A DNA stretch of 64,000 nucleotides from Desulforapulum autotrophicum (GTDB taxonomy: Bacteria; Desulfobacterota; Desulfobacteria; Desulfobacterales; Desulfolunaceae): positions 1-64,000 of the forward strand of contig DYJE01000010.1 in assembly GCA_020723285.1 (NCBI GenBank). The letters are read 5' to 3'. A model generated the notes under the pieces. That model had not been told where the DNA came from and ran no database searches. It saw only the letters and a program-made list of their open reading frames with translations. Positions 35,548-43,611 of this stretch are shown here, piece after piece. Every line of letters starts with the position of its first letter. The first letter of the stretch is position 1. The position numbers and the translations under genes are program-made.

Positions 35548-37040
35548 GGTTTTCCGTCCTCCTCGACCCTGTTGTAGCGGAAAAAATAACGAAACGAAAG
35601 AACGATGACGTCCCGCCATGAACCTTTGTTGATCCGGCAAAGGCCGAAAGTCATACCGGCACCGAATATCAGCCGATACAGAAACGGCAGCGGCAGCCTC
35701 ACCAGAACCCGGAGAACCCGTTCGGGAAGGTTCAGGATCACAGCGGCGTTCATCAGTTTCTGGAGATGGACCATGGCCTGTTTTTCAGGAATCAGCAACG
35801 GGGAGTCGGTAAAATAGGACGAGCCTGTTTCACAGGCATGTAAAGAGGAAGAAATCCATCCCTTTTGTTTGCAGAAATCGAAAATGGCTGTGCCCGGGTA
35901 GGGATTCAGAAGCGAACACCACACGAAATCAGGGCGGATGCGCCGGTTCAGCGCGTAAGTTTCAAGGGCCATGTTCATGTTTTCTTCCGGGCAGCAGACC
36001 ATGTTGAAGGTCTGAAACCGGATGCCGTGTTTTTTCAAAAGACCCGCAGCAGCAACAATGTCCGCCTCAGAGAGGTTCTTGGACAAAATCAGGTTGCGGA
36101 CCCTTTCATTGCCGCTTTCAAGGCCCATTTTAACCGCATGGCACCCCGCACGCTTCAGGCGTTTCACCAGGTCCTCATCCAGGGCGTCTGCGGTGGAATT
36201 GATTTTGAACGGAAGCCCCACAGCCCGTTCATAGGACGAGCAAAATTCCACAAGCCATGACCGGGGAGCCAGTGTGAAACTGTCGTCGTCCAGGGTGATG
36301 AACCGGACCTTGCCGGACTGTTTCAGCACCCGGAGTTCGGCGATGAGATGGGGCACGGATCGCCTTCTGACCACCCGGCCTTTTCCCTTGTACAGCCTGT
36401 TGTAGTTTTGGTTAAAACAGAACGCGCAGGCTTTGGGGCAGCCCCTTCCGGCCATCACCACCCGGTGGTACAGGATGTCCCGGCCTTTTTTCGCATAAAG
36501 TCCGTAACGTGTGTAGATATCCCGGTCATAAAACGGCAGATGGTCCAGGTCGTCGATCAGGGGGCGGACGACGTTATCATAAACGCGCCCGTCTTTTTTC
36601 ACCCAAAAATTGGGGAGATGCGCCGTATCCCCGGCCGATGCCAGGGCGTTCAGGAATTCAGGAAACGCTTCGTCCCCCTCCCCCCGGCACACGGCGTCGA
36701 GATACGGTTCATCAATGACCTCGGGATAAAACGTGGGGTGAGGTCCGCCGCAGATCATCACCGCATCGCCGCACGCCGCCCGGAGCGTTGGCCCCTGGGT
36801 TCTCATGAACGCCAACTCCGCCGTGGTGATGGAAAACGCGATGACTTGGGGCTTTAGCATGGCCACGGCACGGACCGGATCGTTCTCCAGATCGGCGATC
36901 ACGACAAAACACCTATGCCCCGCCTGTTTTGCCATAGCCGACAGCGCCATGACCGCAGGTTTGGCGAAAACATCTTTCTGGACAAACACAACACGGATGG
37001 AGGAATGGGGCTTGTCTTTATGGATGACAAAAGGTGTCAT
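35544..37040 (-). CDS. B12-binding-domain radical SAM protein, coupled paralogue
   Basis: The 498-residue protein has the same layout as its downstream neighbour. Residues 1-150 form a B12-binding-type fold (IRVVFVQKDVFAKPAVMALS, VMICGGPHPTFYPEVID) and the radical SAM motif is GRGCPKACAFCFNQ (about residue 205). KMGLESGNERVRNLIL is the usual SAM-domain strand. The GGPHPTFYPE signature is common in B12-radical SAM enzymes that act on lipids or secondary metabolites. The C-terminal region has a hydrophobic patch (FLYRLIFGAGMTFGLC). Translational coupling with the next gene suggests two steps of one pathway. Confidence 0.82.
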   Translation of the reverse strand: MTPFVIHKDKPHSSIRVVFVQKDVFAKPAVMALSAMAKQAGHRCFVVIADLENDPVRAVAMLKPQVIAFSITTAELAFMRTQGPTLRAACGDAVMICGGPHPTFYPEVIDEPYLDAVCRGEGDEAFPEFLNALASAGDTAHLPNFWVKKDGRVYDNVVRPLIDDLDHLPFYDRDIYTRYGLYAKKGRDILYHRVVMAGRGCPKACAFCFNQNYNRLYKGKGRVVRRRSVPHLIAELRVLKQSGKVRFITLDDDSFTLAPRSWLVEFCSSYERAVGLPFKINSTADALDEDLVKRLKRAGCHAVKMGLESGNERVRNLILSKNLSEADIVAAAGLLKKHGIRFQTFNMVCCPEENMNMALETYALNRRIRPDFVWCSLLNPYPGTAIFDFCKQKGWISSSLHACETGSSYFTDSPLLIPEKQAMVHLQKLMNAAVILNLPERVLRVLVRLPLPFLYRLIFGAGMTFGLCRINKGSWRDVIVLSFRYFFRYNRVEEDGKP

Positions 37041-37111
37041 GAATCCCGTCCAAACAACAGAAAATTGAAGGTTCGTGCCGTTTCATCAATGGTTATTTCC
37101 TGAACGCCCTC

Positions 37112-37351
37112 TCGTAGGTCGGCTTGAGGTCACGAAAGCCGACACATGCCCCTAAGCCTTATCATGCGACGTTCTCCCATCCGACACACAATTCTCACCA
37201 TATAAATGGCCATCGCTCAATAACGACCGATCGATTGTTCTGTGGATCGGGCCATTTGTCGGGTTTATAGAACCCGACCCACTATAGCTTTGCGATTTAT
37301 GAAAGGCCAATCGTAGATCGGTTTGGGGCATGAAAGCCGACACATGCCCCG
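37112..37351. repeat. BIME copy 2 plus an extra REP unit
   Basis: From 37112 to about 37285 the sequence is an inverted, diverged copy of the repeat at 33271-33435: read on the minus strand it shares the stretch ACCCGACAAATGGCCCGATC and the following segment. A further REP unit starts with CGTAGATCGG at about 37312 and repeats the left end, including AAAGCCGACACATGCCCC. The block fills the 313-base gap between the radical SAM gene and the MBL-fold gene; no gene is visible in it. Confidence 0.8.
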
Positions 37352-37353
37352 GC

Positions 37354-38175
37354 CTAAAACACCAGAACCTCATACAGATCCGGATCAAAAATCGTCACTG
37401 AGCGATCAAAATCCCGAATCCGGCGGACCAGACCCGGCACATCGGCCCCCGGAAGAATGGGCGTTTTTTTTCCAGGGATGACGGGCCTGAAAAAATCATG
37501 GTGATGAAAAAGGACCACCGTTCGGGCCCCCGTGATTTCAAGCAGTTTTTCGGGGTAATGTTCCATGCGTTTCCATCCGGGCACGCAAAGGAAAATCACA
37601 TCGGCGCGGTGGCCGTTCAATGTCTCTTCCACAAACCCCGCGCTGCCCGCGTGGAGAATGGTCGTTCCCCCGATGTCCAGTTTCGGCATGAACACCGGCC
37701 CCACCCTGTAAGCGGAGGCTTTCACCGGAGGATTGACCGAATCCGTGATGTCCCCAGGATAAGGCACCCTGCCGAACATGACCCGACCGTGCTGGGAGGG
37801 GATCATGGTGACACGGATGTCGGGAGTCAGAGCCTCTGTCTCACCGCCATCACAAACGGTCACCCGGCTTCTCATGCCCCAGGCCGCCATAAGACAGGCG
37901 AGACTCCGGCTTCCAACAATCGGTCCCCGGACGTATTTCGCCAGCTCCGGGACATCCACGGCATGATCGAAGTGGGTATGGCCGATGACCATGGACGTCT
38001 GTGAGCCGAGATTCCCGGCATGACGCCGGACCGCGTCCTTGTCCGCCACGGCTTTTCCAAACAGCATGGCCCACTTTCCGATCCGGGTGTGATAGGGGTC
38101 CACCAGAACGGTGGCGTCCCTGTAGGAAATTCGCAGCCCCGCCGCTCCGGTGAGACACAGGCTTATCGTGTGCAT
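37354..38175 (-). CDS. MBL-fold metal-dependent hydrolase (UlaG-like)
   Basis: The 273-residue protein begins like UlaG-type enzymes (LCLTGAAGLRISYRDATVLVDPY) and carries the metal-binding IGHTHFDHAVD (HxHxDH), further ligand regions MIPSQHGR and ILHAGSAGF, and a C-terminal VVLFHHHDFFRP. The HHHD cluster is unusual and may add a ligand. No signal peptide is evident. The substrate is unknown. GGAGG lies before the ATG within the end of the preceding 3D-domain gene, and the two genes abut with no gap. Confidence 0.8.
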   Translation of the reverse strand: MHTISLCLTGAAGLRISYRDATVLVDPYHTRIGKWAMLFGKAVADKDAVRRHAGNLGSQTSMVIGHTHFDHAVDVPELAKYVRGPIVGSRSLACLMAAWGMRSRVTVCDGGETEALTPDIRVTMIPSQHGRVMFGRVPYPGDITDSVNPPVKASAYRVGPVFMPKLDIGGTTILHAGSAGFVEETLNGHRADVIFLCVPGWKRMEHYPEKLLEITGARTVVLFHHHDFFRPVIPGKKTPILPGADVPGLVRRIRDFDRSVTIFDPDLYEVLVF

Positions 38176-38694
38176 TCAGTCCTCCGTTTCAACGATCACC
38201 TCGGCCTTCCGTCGACCCCAGGCGTTCGCGCCGCGATGGGTGTAGTGATACAGATCGATCCGCAGGGGACCTTTGATGGCCCCGCCCCGGTCTTCCACCA
38301 CACCCCAGCCGTAGCCGGGAATGAACATCCGTGTTCCGAAGGGATAATATTCCGTGTCCGCCGCAACAGTTCCGTCGCTTGGCAGAAGTAGCCAGGGAAA
38401 GAACAGGACGCGGATGGGAATCATCCAGGGTTTTTTCAGACTGTCCCAGGAAAAAAGGCCGGGATGGGGAATGTGGGGCCGGGTGCCGCTGGCTGTAAGC
38501 CCTGAATACGGCTGACCCTTGGATTTTCCCGTAGACACATATTTGTTCCAGAAATCGAATGTCCCCCGTTCCCATCCGCAGCACTGGCCGCATCCGCAGT
38601 AGCCCGTCGTCTCCATGACGACGATGCGGTCCTTTCCGGCGCATCCGGACATGATGATCAGCAACAGGATCGCCGTGATGAATGCTTGTTTCAT
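38176..38694 (-). CDS. 3D-domain lipoprotein
   Basis: The 172-residue protein has a lipoprotein signal (MKQAFITAILLLIIMSGC), a cysteine cluster (GYCGCGQCCGW) and a C-terminal 3D domain: AADTEYYPFGTRMFIPGYG, then VVEDRGGAIKGPLRIDLYH, with the three conserved aspartates. 3D domains share the double-psi barrel of MltA-type lytic transglycosylases, so peptidoglycan binding or cleavage is probable. The start is set by the signal peptide; the upstream open frame to 38817 has no support. It is followed directly by the MBL-fold gene. Confidence 0.8.
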   Translation of the reverse strand: MKQAFITAILLLIIMSGCAGKDRIVVMETTGYCGCGQCCGWERGTFDFWNKYVSTGKSKGQPYSGLTASGTRPHIPHPGLFSWDSLKKPWMIPIRVLFFPWLLLPSDGTVAADTEYYPFGTRMFIPGYGWGVVEDRGGAIKGPLRIDLYHYTHRGANAWGRRKAEVIVETED

Positions 38695-38881
38695 AAATTT
38701 TCGAAAAACCCTTGTCCAAACATGATTTCTGGTTTTTATATACAAAGCGCGCATGAAACACCTTGCCGTACTGTGGGCGAAAGTCCACCCATTAAGAGCA
38801 ACAGGCATGTGAGTCAATGTTCATGTGTCACCGACCGTAGCAGCAACAGCCAGTCTTGTAAACCATCAAACAGGAGGAGTT

Positions 38882-39775
38882 ATGATCGTCGACTGTCACC
38901 AGCACTATCATCCGGACATCCTTACCCCGGAAACCCTCATCGCCCAAATGGAACAGACAGGCATCGACCGCGTTGCGCTCATGCCGGCCATTTGCGGAGC
39001 CATTCAGATCCCCTCCCCCTTCATCATTTCGGCCATGCGCTATTCCCTTAAAAAAACAACGTTAAGGCCCCTTGTCAGGAAAATCATCACCCGGTTCACC
39101 GATGAAGGCGATTTCAAGCTGCCCTCGTCGGTGATCCGCATTATCAAGACCCCGGACAACGCATCGGTTTTCGACCTGGCCGACCGCTATCCCGGACGTT
39201 TTTTCGCCTGGTGCATGATCAACCCCCAGGGCGGCACCGATCCTGTCCGGGAACTCGACACATGGAAGACCCACGCCGCTTTCGCCGGTGTCAAGGCACA
39301 CCCCTTCTGGCACAGGTTTCCCCTGAAGCAGCTTGACGGAATTGCCGAGAGCCTCGTGGCCATCAACGCCCCCCTCATCCTCCACCTGGGCTTTGGCGAT
39401 CACGGCGACATCGTTTCCCTGGTAAATCGGTTCCCGCGCCTCATCGTCATCCTCGCCCACGCGGCCTTTCCGAATTTCAAAGACACCTGGAAACAGATCA
39501 AGGGCCTGAAAAACATTTTTGTGGATCTGTCCGCCACGTCCTACGTGGATGAAAAAACCATGACCGAGGTAACGTCGTATCTTGGCATCGAACGCTGTCT
39601 TTTCGGGACGGACGGGCCTTTTGGCTCCCACAACAGCCATGGAGGCTTTGACCTGGGACTGATCAAACGCAAAATCGAAAACGTGTTTCCGGACAGAACC
39701 CATCAGCAACTGATCCTCGGTGAAAACTTCATGAACATCGTAGGCGGGATCAAACGTGACCGGAGCGCAGCATGA
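38882..39775 (+). CDS. Amidohydrolase family protein (metal-dependent, amidohydrolase_2 type)
   Basis: The 297-residue TIM-barrel enzyme shows the metal motif HxH in MIVDCHQHYHPD, a later FAGVKAHPFWHRFP, HLGFGDHG, VILAHAAFPNF and LFGTDGPFGS, which give the usual His/Asp ligand set. Relatives hydrolyse or decarboxylate small acids and amides; the substrate here is unknown. GGAGGAG sits ideally before the ATG at 38882, ruling out the longer frame. It overlaps the GDPD gene by four bases. Confidence 0.85.
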   Translation: MIVDCHQHYHPDILTPETLIAQMEQTGIDRVALMPAICGAIQIPSPFIISAMRYSLKKTTLRPLVRKIITRFTDEGDFKLPSSVIRIIKTPDNASVFDLADRYPGRFFAWCMINPQGGTDPVRELDTWKTHAAFAGVKAHPFWHRFPLKQLDGIAESLVAINAPLILHLGFGDHGDIVSLVNRFPRLIVILAHAAFPNFKDTWKQIKGLKNIFVDLSATSYVDEKTMTEVTSYLGIERCLFGTDGPFGSHNSHGGFDLGLIKRKIENVFPDRTHQQLILGENFMNIVGGIKRDRSAA

Positions 39776-40530
39776 GCTTTTCATTCCGTCAACACCCACA
39801 GGTCATTGCCCACCGTGGAGACAAGGCACGGAATCCGGAGAACACTGTTTCAGCTTTCAGGGCAGCGCTGGACCTGGGTGCCTCCATGGTCGAGCTGGAC
39901 GTCACCCTCACCCGCGACAGGAAAATCGTGGTGATTCATGACGACACACTGAATAGAACCACCAGCGGACACGGACGGGTCAGAGACAAAAAACTGTCCG
40001 AAATCCTCACCCTTGACGCGGGTTCCTGGTTTTCACCGGTATTCGCTTCCGAAAAGGTTCCGGTTCTCGAAGACGTGCTCACCTTATGCCGGGGGAACAC
40101 CCTGGTGAATGTGGAGATCAAACCCGAAGCCGTTGAACATCCCATGCCCGACGACGCCATTGAAATTCAGGTGCTGGAACTGATCCGCCGTCTGGGCATG
40201 ACGGACAGCATCCTGATATCGAGTTTTCATCGACGGGTGATTCAAAGAATGACCGGCATGAAGGGACCGAAACCCGCTCTCGCCCTCCTGTCCGATGAGC
40301 CTCTCGATGATGACACGATGCAATTCATGACGGAATGCAGGGTGTTTTCATACCATGCCGATCATCGGATCCTCACATCGGAACAGATTCGAAAAACCCA
40401 TGATCATGGGTTGAAGGTGTTGACGTATACGGTGAACACTGAAGAGGATGCGCGGAGATGTCTGGATATGGGGGTGGATGGATTTTTTACCGATGATCCG
40501 GCACAGTTTATACGATTTTTGGAAAGGTGA
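39772..40530 (+). CDS. Glycerophosphodiester phosphodiesterase family protein
   Basis: The 252-residue enzyme should cleave glycerophosphodiesters to sn-glycerol 3-phosphate and an alcohol. VIAHRGDKARNPENTVSAFR and VELDVTLTRDRKIVVIHDD carry the catalytic His-Arg and the Glu/Asp metal ligands, and VNVEIKPE the third Glu. No signal peptide is present, so it is of the cytoplasmic UgpQ type. Coupling with the amidohydrolase gene (ATGA overlap) suggests a shared degradative role. Confidence 0.88.
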   Translation: MSFSFRQHPQVIAHRGDKARNPENTVSAFRAALDLGASMVELDVTLTRDRKIVVIHDDTLNRTTSGHGRVRDKKLSEILTLDAGSWFSPVFASEKVPVLEDVLTLCRGNTLVNVEIKPEAVEHPMPDDAIEIQVLELIRRLGMTDSILISSFHRRVIQRMTGMKGPKPALALLSDEPLDDDTMQFMTECRVFSYHADHRILTSEQIRKTHDHGLKVLTYTVNTEEDARRCLDMGVDGFFTDDPAQFIRFLER

Positions 40531-40590
40531 CGGGCTGCACTGATTCCATGTTGCAATAAAAAAATGACCCACAGGTATCGTCAGACGCAG

Positions 40591-40663
40591 TAGTCGGGCT
40601 CACGCCCGACCAACTGCTTTAAAACCGACAGCGGGTCATTGGCCGGGTCTTTTGACCCGACCT
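40591..40663. repeat. REP/BIME-like hairpin pair, short copy
   Basis: TAGTCGGGC-tcac-GCCCGAC at the left and GGCCGGGTC-tttt-GACCCGACC at the right form two hairpins related to the BIMEs at 33271 and 37112, but with a shorter core. They lie in the convergent gap between the GDPD gene and the barrel gene and may also end transcription. Confidence 0.6.
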
Positions 40664-40714
40664 GAGATGGGCTGCCATGACGCCAATACTCGTTCCAGAT
40701 GGGCTTAAAACAAA

Positions 40715-42229
40715 TCAGAACGTGGCCATGGCGCTGATGCTGATGCTTTTGACCATTTCATCCTCGTCTTCCACGTCTTCATCGCCGTTCCGGTCCACAA
40801 AGGTGTACTTGTTGTCCACGGACAGCGTGGTTCCACCCACGTTCATCTGAACCACATAGCCGAGAATGGTGCTGGGGGTCCGCCATTCCGTCAGGCGTTC
40901 CACGTTGTTCTGGGCATAGTAGCCTTTCACCGTGGGAAGGTAGTCGAAGGCCTTGTTGTTGATGACGACATCACCGTATACGGATTTTCGTTCGGTGACA
41001 TCGCCTTTCATATTCTGGAACTGACCGCTCATGGTCACGTAGTTGAACAGGTTGAACGACAGCCCGGCAAGGTAACCGTCCATATCTTCCGTGATGTTTT
41101 TAAGAGTATCCTGCTTTCTGACCGCATAAGGACCTGAACCGGAATCGGCGATCTGGCACCGTTCCAGCTCGTAAGTCTGGTTAAAATACCCGAAAAGGAA
41201 TTCCTCGCTCTGCATCCGGTATTCCGCCGTGAAGGTCATGTGTTCGCCCAGGCGTGTCCTGAAACCCGGTGCCGTAAGGCCCCAGCCGTAATCCACGATG
41301 TCGGTGTAGGCGGAGTACAGGTCAACTTTAAGAAAATCACCCTCGATCAAAGGGATTCCGGCGTCGATGCCCCAGATGGTAAGTCTCGATCTCTTTTTGG
41401 AGTAATCGGTGAGATTCGAACGGTCCAGGTTGGGCAGATCGCCGATGGCGATCAGGTTGTTGATGGTCGTTGTGGGATCGATGCTCAGAGCCCGGAGCTC
41501 GTTTTCGATGCGTTCACGTTCGAGCACCAGACTGTCGTCATAAGGAAACTGGTCGATCTCATCCGGATACCCGTCATCATCGGTGTCCCTCAGCCCGTTG
41601 TATTCGTTCAAATCCGAAACGATGCTGGCTCCGATTTCAAGCTTGCTGAACGGGCGGTAACCCAGACGGGTGCCCACCACCATGGAAGGACGTTCATCGG
41701 TCAGTTCCTTGTAATCGTTGATCAGAAGTTCACCCACCAGCTGATCGCTCTTGAAGGACATTTCCATACCGATGCGTTTGTAGTCCGGCCATTCAATGGC
41801 ATTGGAATACCCGTTGACGATGTTGGAATACCCGAGATAGCTGTAGTCCAGAGCTCCGACCTTGGCATAGAAGGGAGCGCCTTTGCGGTCCCAGCGCAGG
41901 TAGTAGAGCATGTTGAAATAGTCTTCAGCATCATCCCAGTCTTCTTTCCGGACTTTGCCTTCTTCGTCCAGAAGAATCTGGAGGTCCACGCCGATTCCCA
42001 GTTTGCCCAGGGGAATGTCCGCCCGGATGCCGATCTGCTGGTAGTTTTCCCCGTCCAGGGTCACGGCACCCACCACGATCCCCGCCGTTGTTTTCTCACT
42101 GCCGGCAAGCCCCGTATCCAGGGTCCCGCCACTGTTTCCAATGGCTGTATCTTCCGCAAAAACCGGTTGACCCGCAGCGAAAAAGGCCAGCGCCACAGCC
42201 AGAAACACCACGAACTTCAGACTTTTCAT
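40715..42229 (-). CDS. Predicted outer-membrane beta-barrel protein
   Basis: The 504-residue precursor starts with a clear signal peptide (MKSLKFVVFLAVALAFFAAG, cleavage near VFAED). The rest alternates hydrophobic and polar residues in many short strands with Tyr/Trp girdles (YFNMLYYLRWD, LTAPGFRTRLGEHMTFTAEY) and ends with a terminal Phe, the outer-membrane insertion signal. A calcium-type acidic loop DTDDDGYPDEIDQFPYDD lies in the middle. The transported solute is unknown. AGGAGAGG lies before the ATG at 42229. Confidence 0.75.
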   Translation of the reverse strand: MKSLKFVVFLAVALAFFAAGQPVFAEDTAIGNSGGTLDTGLAGSEKTTAGIVVGAVTLDGENYQQIGIRADIPLGKLGIGVDLQILLDEEGKVRKEDWDDAEDYFNMLYYLRWDRKGAPFYAKVGALDYSYLGYSNIVNGYSNAIEWPDYKRIGMEMSFKSDQLVGELLINDYKELTDERPSMVVGTRLGYRPFSKLEIGASIVSDLNEYNGLRDTDDDGYPDEIDQFPYDDSLVLERERIENELRALSIDPTTTINNLIAIGDLPNLDRSNLTDYSKKRSRLTIWGIDAGIPLIEGDFLKVDLYSAYTDIVDYGWGLTAPGFRTRLGEHMTFTAEYRMQSEEFLFGYFNQTYELERCQIADSGSGPYAVRKQDTLKNITEDMDGYLAGLSFNLFNYVTMSGQFQNMKGDVTERKSVYGDVVINNKAFDYLPTVKGYYAQNNVERLTEWRTPSTILGYVVQMNVGGTTLSVDNKYTFVDRNGDEDVEDEDEMVKSISISAMATF

Positions 42230-42369
42230 AAACCTCTCCTTAATGAACGTTGCAGACATGGTAAAGGCTCGCTCCGCTAAACATGAAAGCGGAACAGGCC
42301 TCAACTCCTAAAGACTTTTTTTTGTGATAGCTTTATTAAGGCATTAGAACACGTATCGGAAAGAGAATA

Positions 42370-42537
42370 TGATTTTCATCACATCACGTCAAAGATATTT
42401 TTCTTCGCTGGCCATTTCATAATCTTACCCAGGGAGGGATTCCTCTTTTGAAACCTGCCTCCCGGTTCATGCCAACAGGGGAATTTCAAAAAAAGAAAAC
42501 AGGCACCTGTCGATATTTCGTCACAATACGAAATATC
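42370..42537. promoter_or_regulatory. Regulatory-looking palindromes upstream of the barrel gene
   Basis: The 333-base gap 42230-42562 has no gene. TGATTTTCATCA (42370-42381) has the TGAT-N4-ATCA form of a CRP/FNR-type half-site pair. Farther upstream GATATTTCGT (42512-42521) pairs perfectly with ACGAAATATC (42528-42537) around six bases. Either may bind a regulator; the second may also act as a terminator for the upstream gene although it lacks a T-run. Confidence 0.35.
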
Positions 42538-42562
42538 ATCCTCCGTCGGGAATCCGAAACCA

Positions 42563-43291
42563 TCATTGGATGGAACTTGCGGGATGACCGGCATCCAGAC
42601 CGGACAACATTTTATCGTTTTCACCGGAGGTCGCGGCGCTTAAGAGACAGCCCAGATAACCTTCACAGATCTTGTCTTTTTTATCACGACGGTTTTTCAC
42701 CGTATAAACAGCTTTATAAGATTCAAACATTTTCATGCGTGAAGACGTTCCTGATTTCGTTACCGGATCCATCAGGCCGCTCGCTATCATGTTCAGAAGA
42801 TAAAGTTCACGCAGAGTCAGCTGGTTTTCGTTGAATATCAGCCACCACAGGCGGTCGCTCGCGGAATACCCGTTCCTCCCGGAGTTGAACACGGAATCCA
42901 TGCCCTCGATTTCAGCCCCGGCCAGGTAGTAGGCATCGCCTTCCGCGCCAGTCCGTCCCATGAACGCCTTCACCTGCCCCATCATGTCCTTGAAGTGCAG
43001 ACCCGAACGTTTCATGTCGTTGATGGTGTTTCTCAGATACGTGGACGCCGTGATTTCAAAACCGCCCTGATTTCTGAAAATATCGAGAACCGCTTCGGCA
43101 TACTTCTGGCCGATGATAAAATGGGCGTCGTAGTCATCGGCACCGCCGAAATCCAGGATCACATTGTAATAAAGAGCACGGCTTTGCGGATCGTTCAGAA
43201 GGGAAACCTCCACGGTTTGAGCCCCGTAGAGTGTATTTGAAAAATATGAAACAGCAAAAAAACAGCAAAAAGGCAACAAAAGATATTTCAT
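42563..43291 (-). CDS. Exported protein of unknown function
   Basis: The gene encodes about 242 residues. The N-terminus MKYLLLPFCCFFAVSYF ending near LYGAQ is a signal peptide. The mature part is mixed alpha/beta (ALYYNVILDFGGADDYDAHF, TLRELYLLNMIASGLMDP) and ends in a Ser/Gly-rich tail. I recognise no family. The start at 43291 is set by the signal peptide; no strong ribosome site is seen, and an ATG at 43303 is possible. It lies upstream of the barrel gene on the same strand, with over 300 bases between. Confidence 0.55.
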   Translation of the reverse strand: MKYLLLPFCCFFAVSYFSNTLYGAQTVEVSLLNDPQSRALYYNVILDFGGADDYDAHFIIGQKYAEAVLDIFRNQGGFEITASTYLRNTINDMKRSGLHFKDMMGQVKAFMGRTGAEGDAYYLAGAEIEGMDSVFNSGRNGYSASDRLWWLIFNENQLTLRELYLLNMIASGLMDPVTKSGTSSRMKMFESYKAVYTVKNRRDKKDKICEGYLGCLLSAATSGENDKMLSGLDAGHPASSIQ

Positions 43292-43539
43292 GCACCACCA
43301 CATAGGGTTCACAGTCCGTCCACCCTTTCCCGAATATTTACTCCGGGTCATTGGAAAATCCGGCAACCATGATCTTAACCTTTCAATAACTCTGTAAAAA
43401 CAACGTTCAGCCATCTCTTATCGTTTTCCTTTGACTTTGTAAATGCCAAACAAAAAAGCAAAATTCATTCCAGGGCAATAAAACCTCGTCGCGGATCACC
43501 TTCAGGGACTGCGTTCATATCGTGCTCCGACTCTGAATC

Positions 43540-43568
43540 TTGAGATTTTTTTTGAAGTGTGGTTATGT
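43540..43568 (+). promoter_or_regulatory. Candidate sigma-70 promoter in the divergent gap 43292-43611
   Basis: TTGAGA (43540-43545) and TTATGT (43563-43568) are 17 bases apart, about 45 bases before the ATG at 43612. The remaining 320-base gap is otherwise featureless. Confidence 0.45.
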
Positions 43569-43611
43569 GTCGTTGTTTTGGATTGAACGACTTTATGAAA
43601 GGAATTGCTGA

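Noticed and set aside
41240-42280. Open frame of 346 codons on the plus strand
   Set aside because: It is antisense to the barrel gene, which has a signal peptide, a ribosome site and a terminal Phe. The plus-strand translation has no recognisable features.
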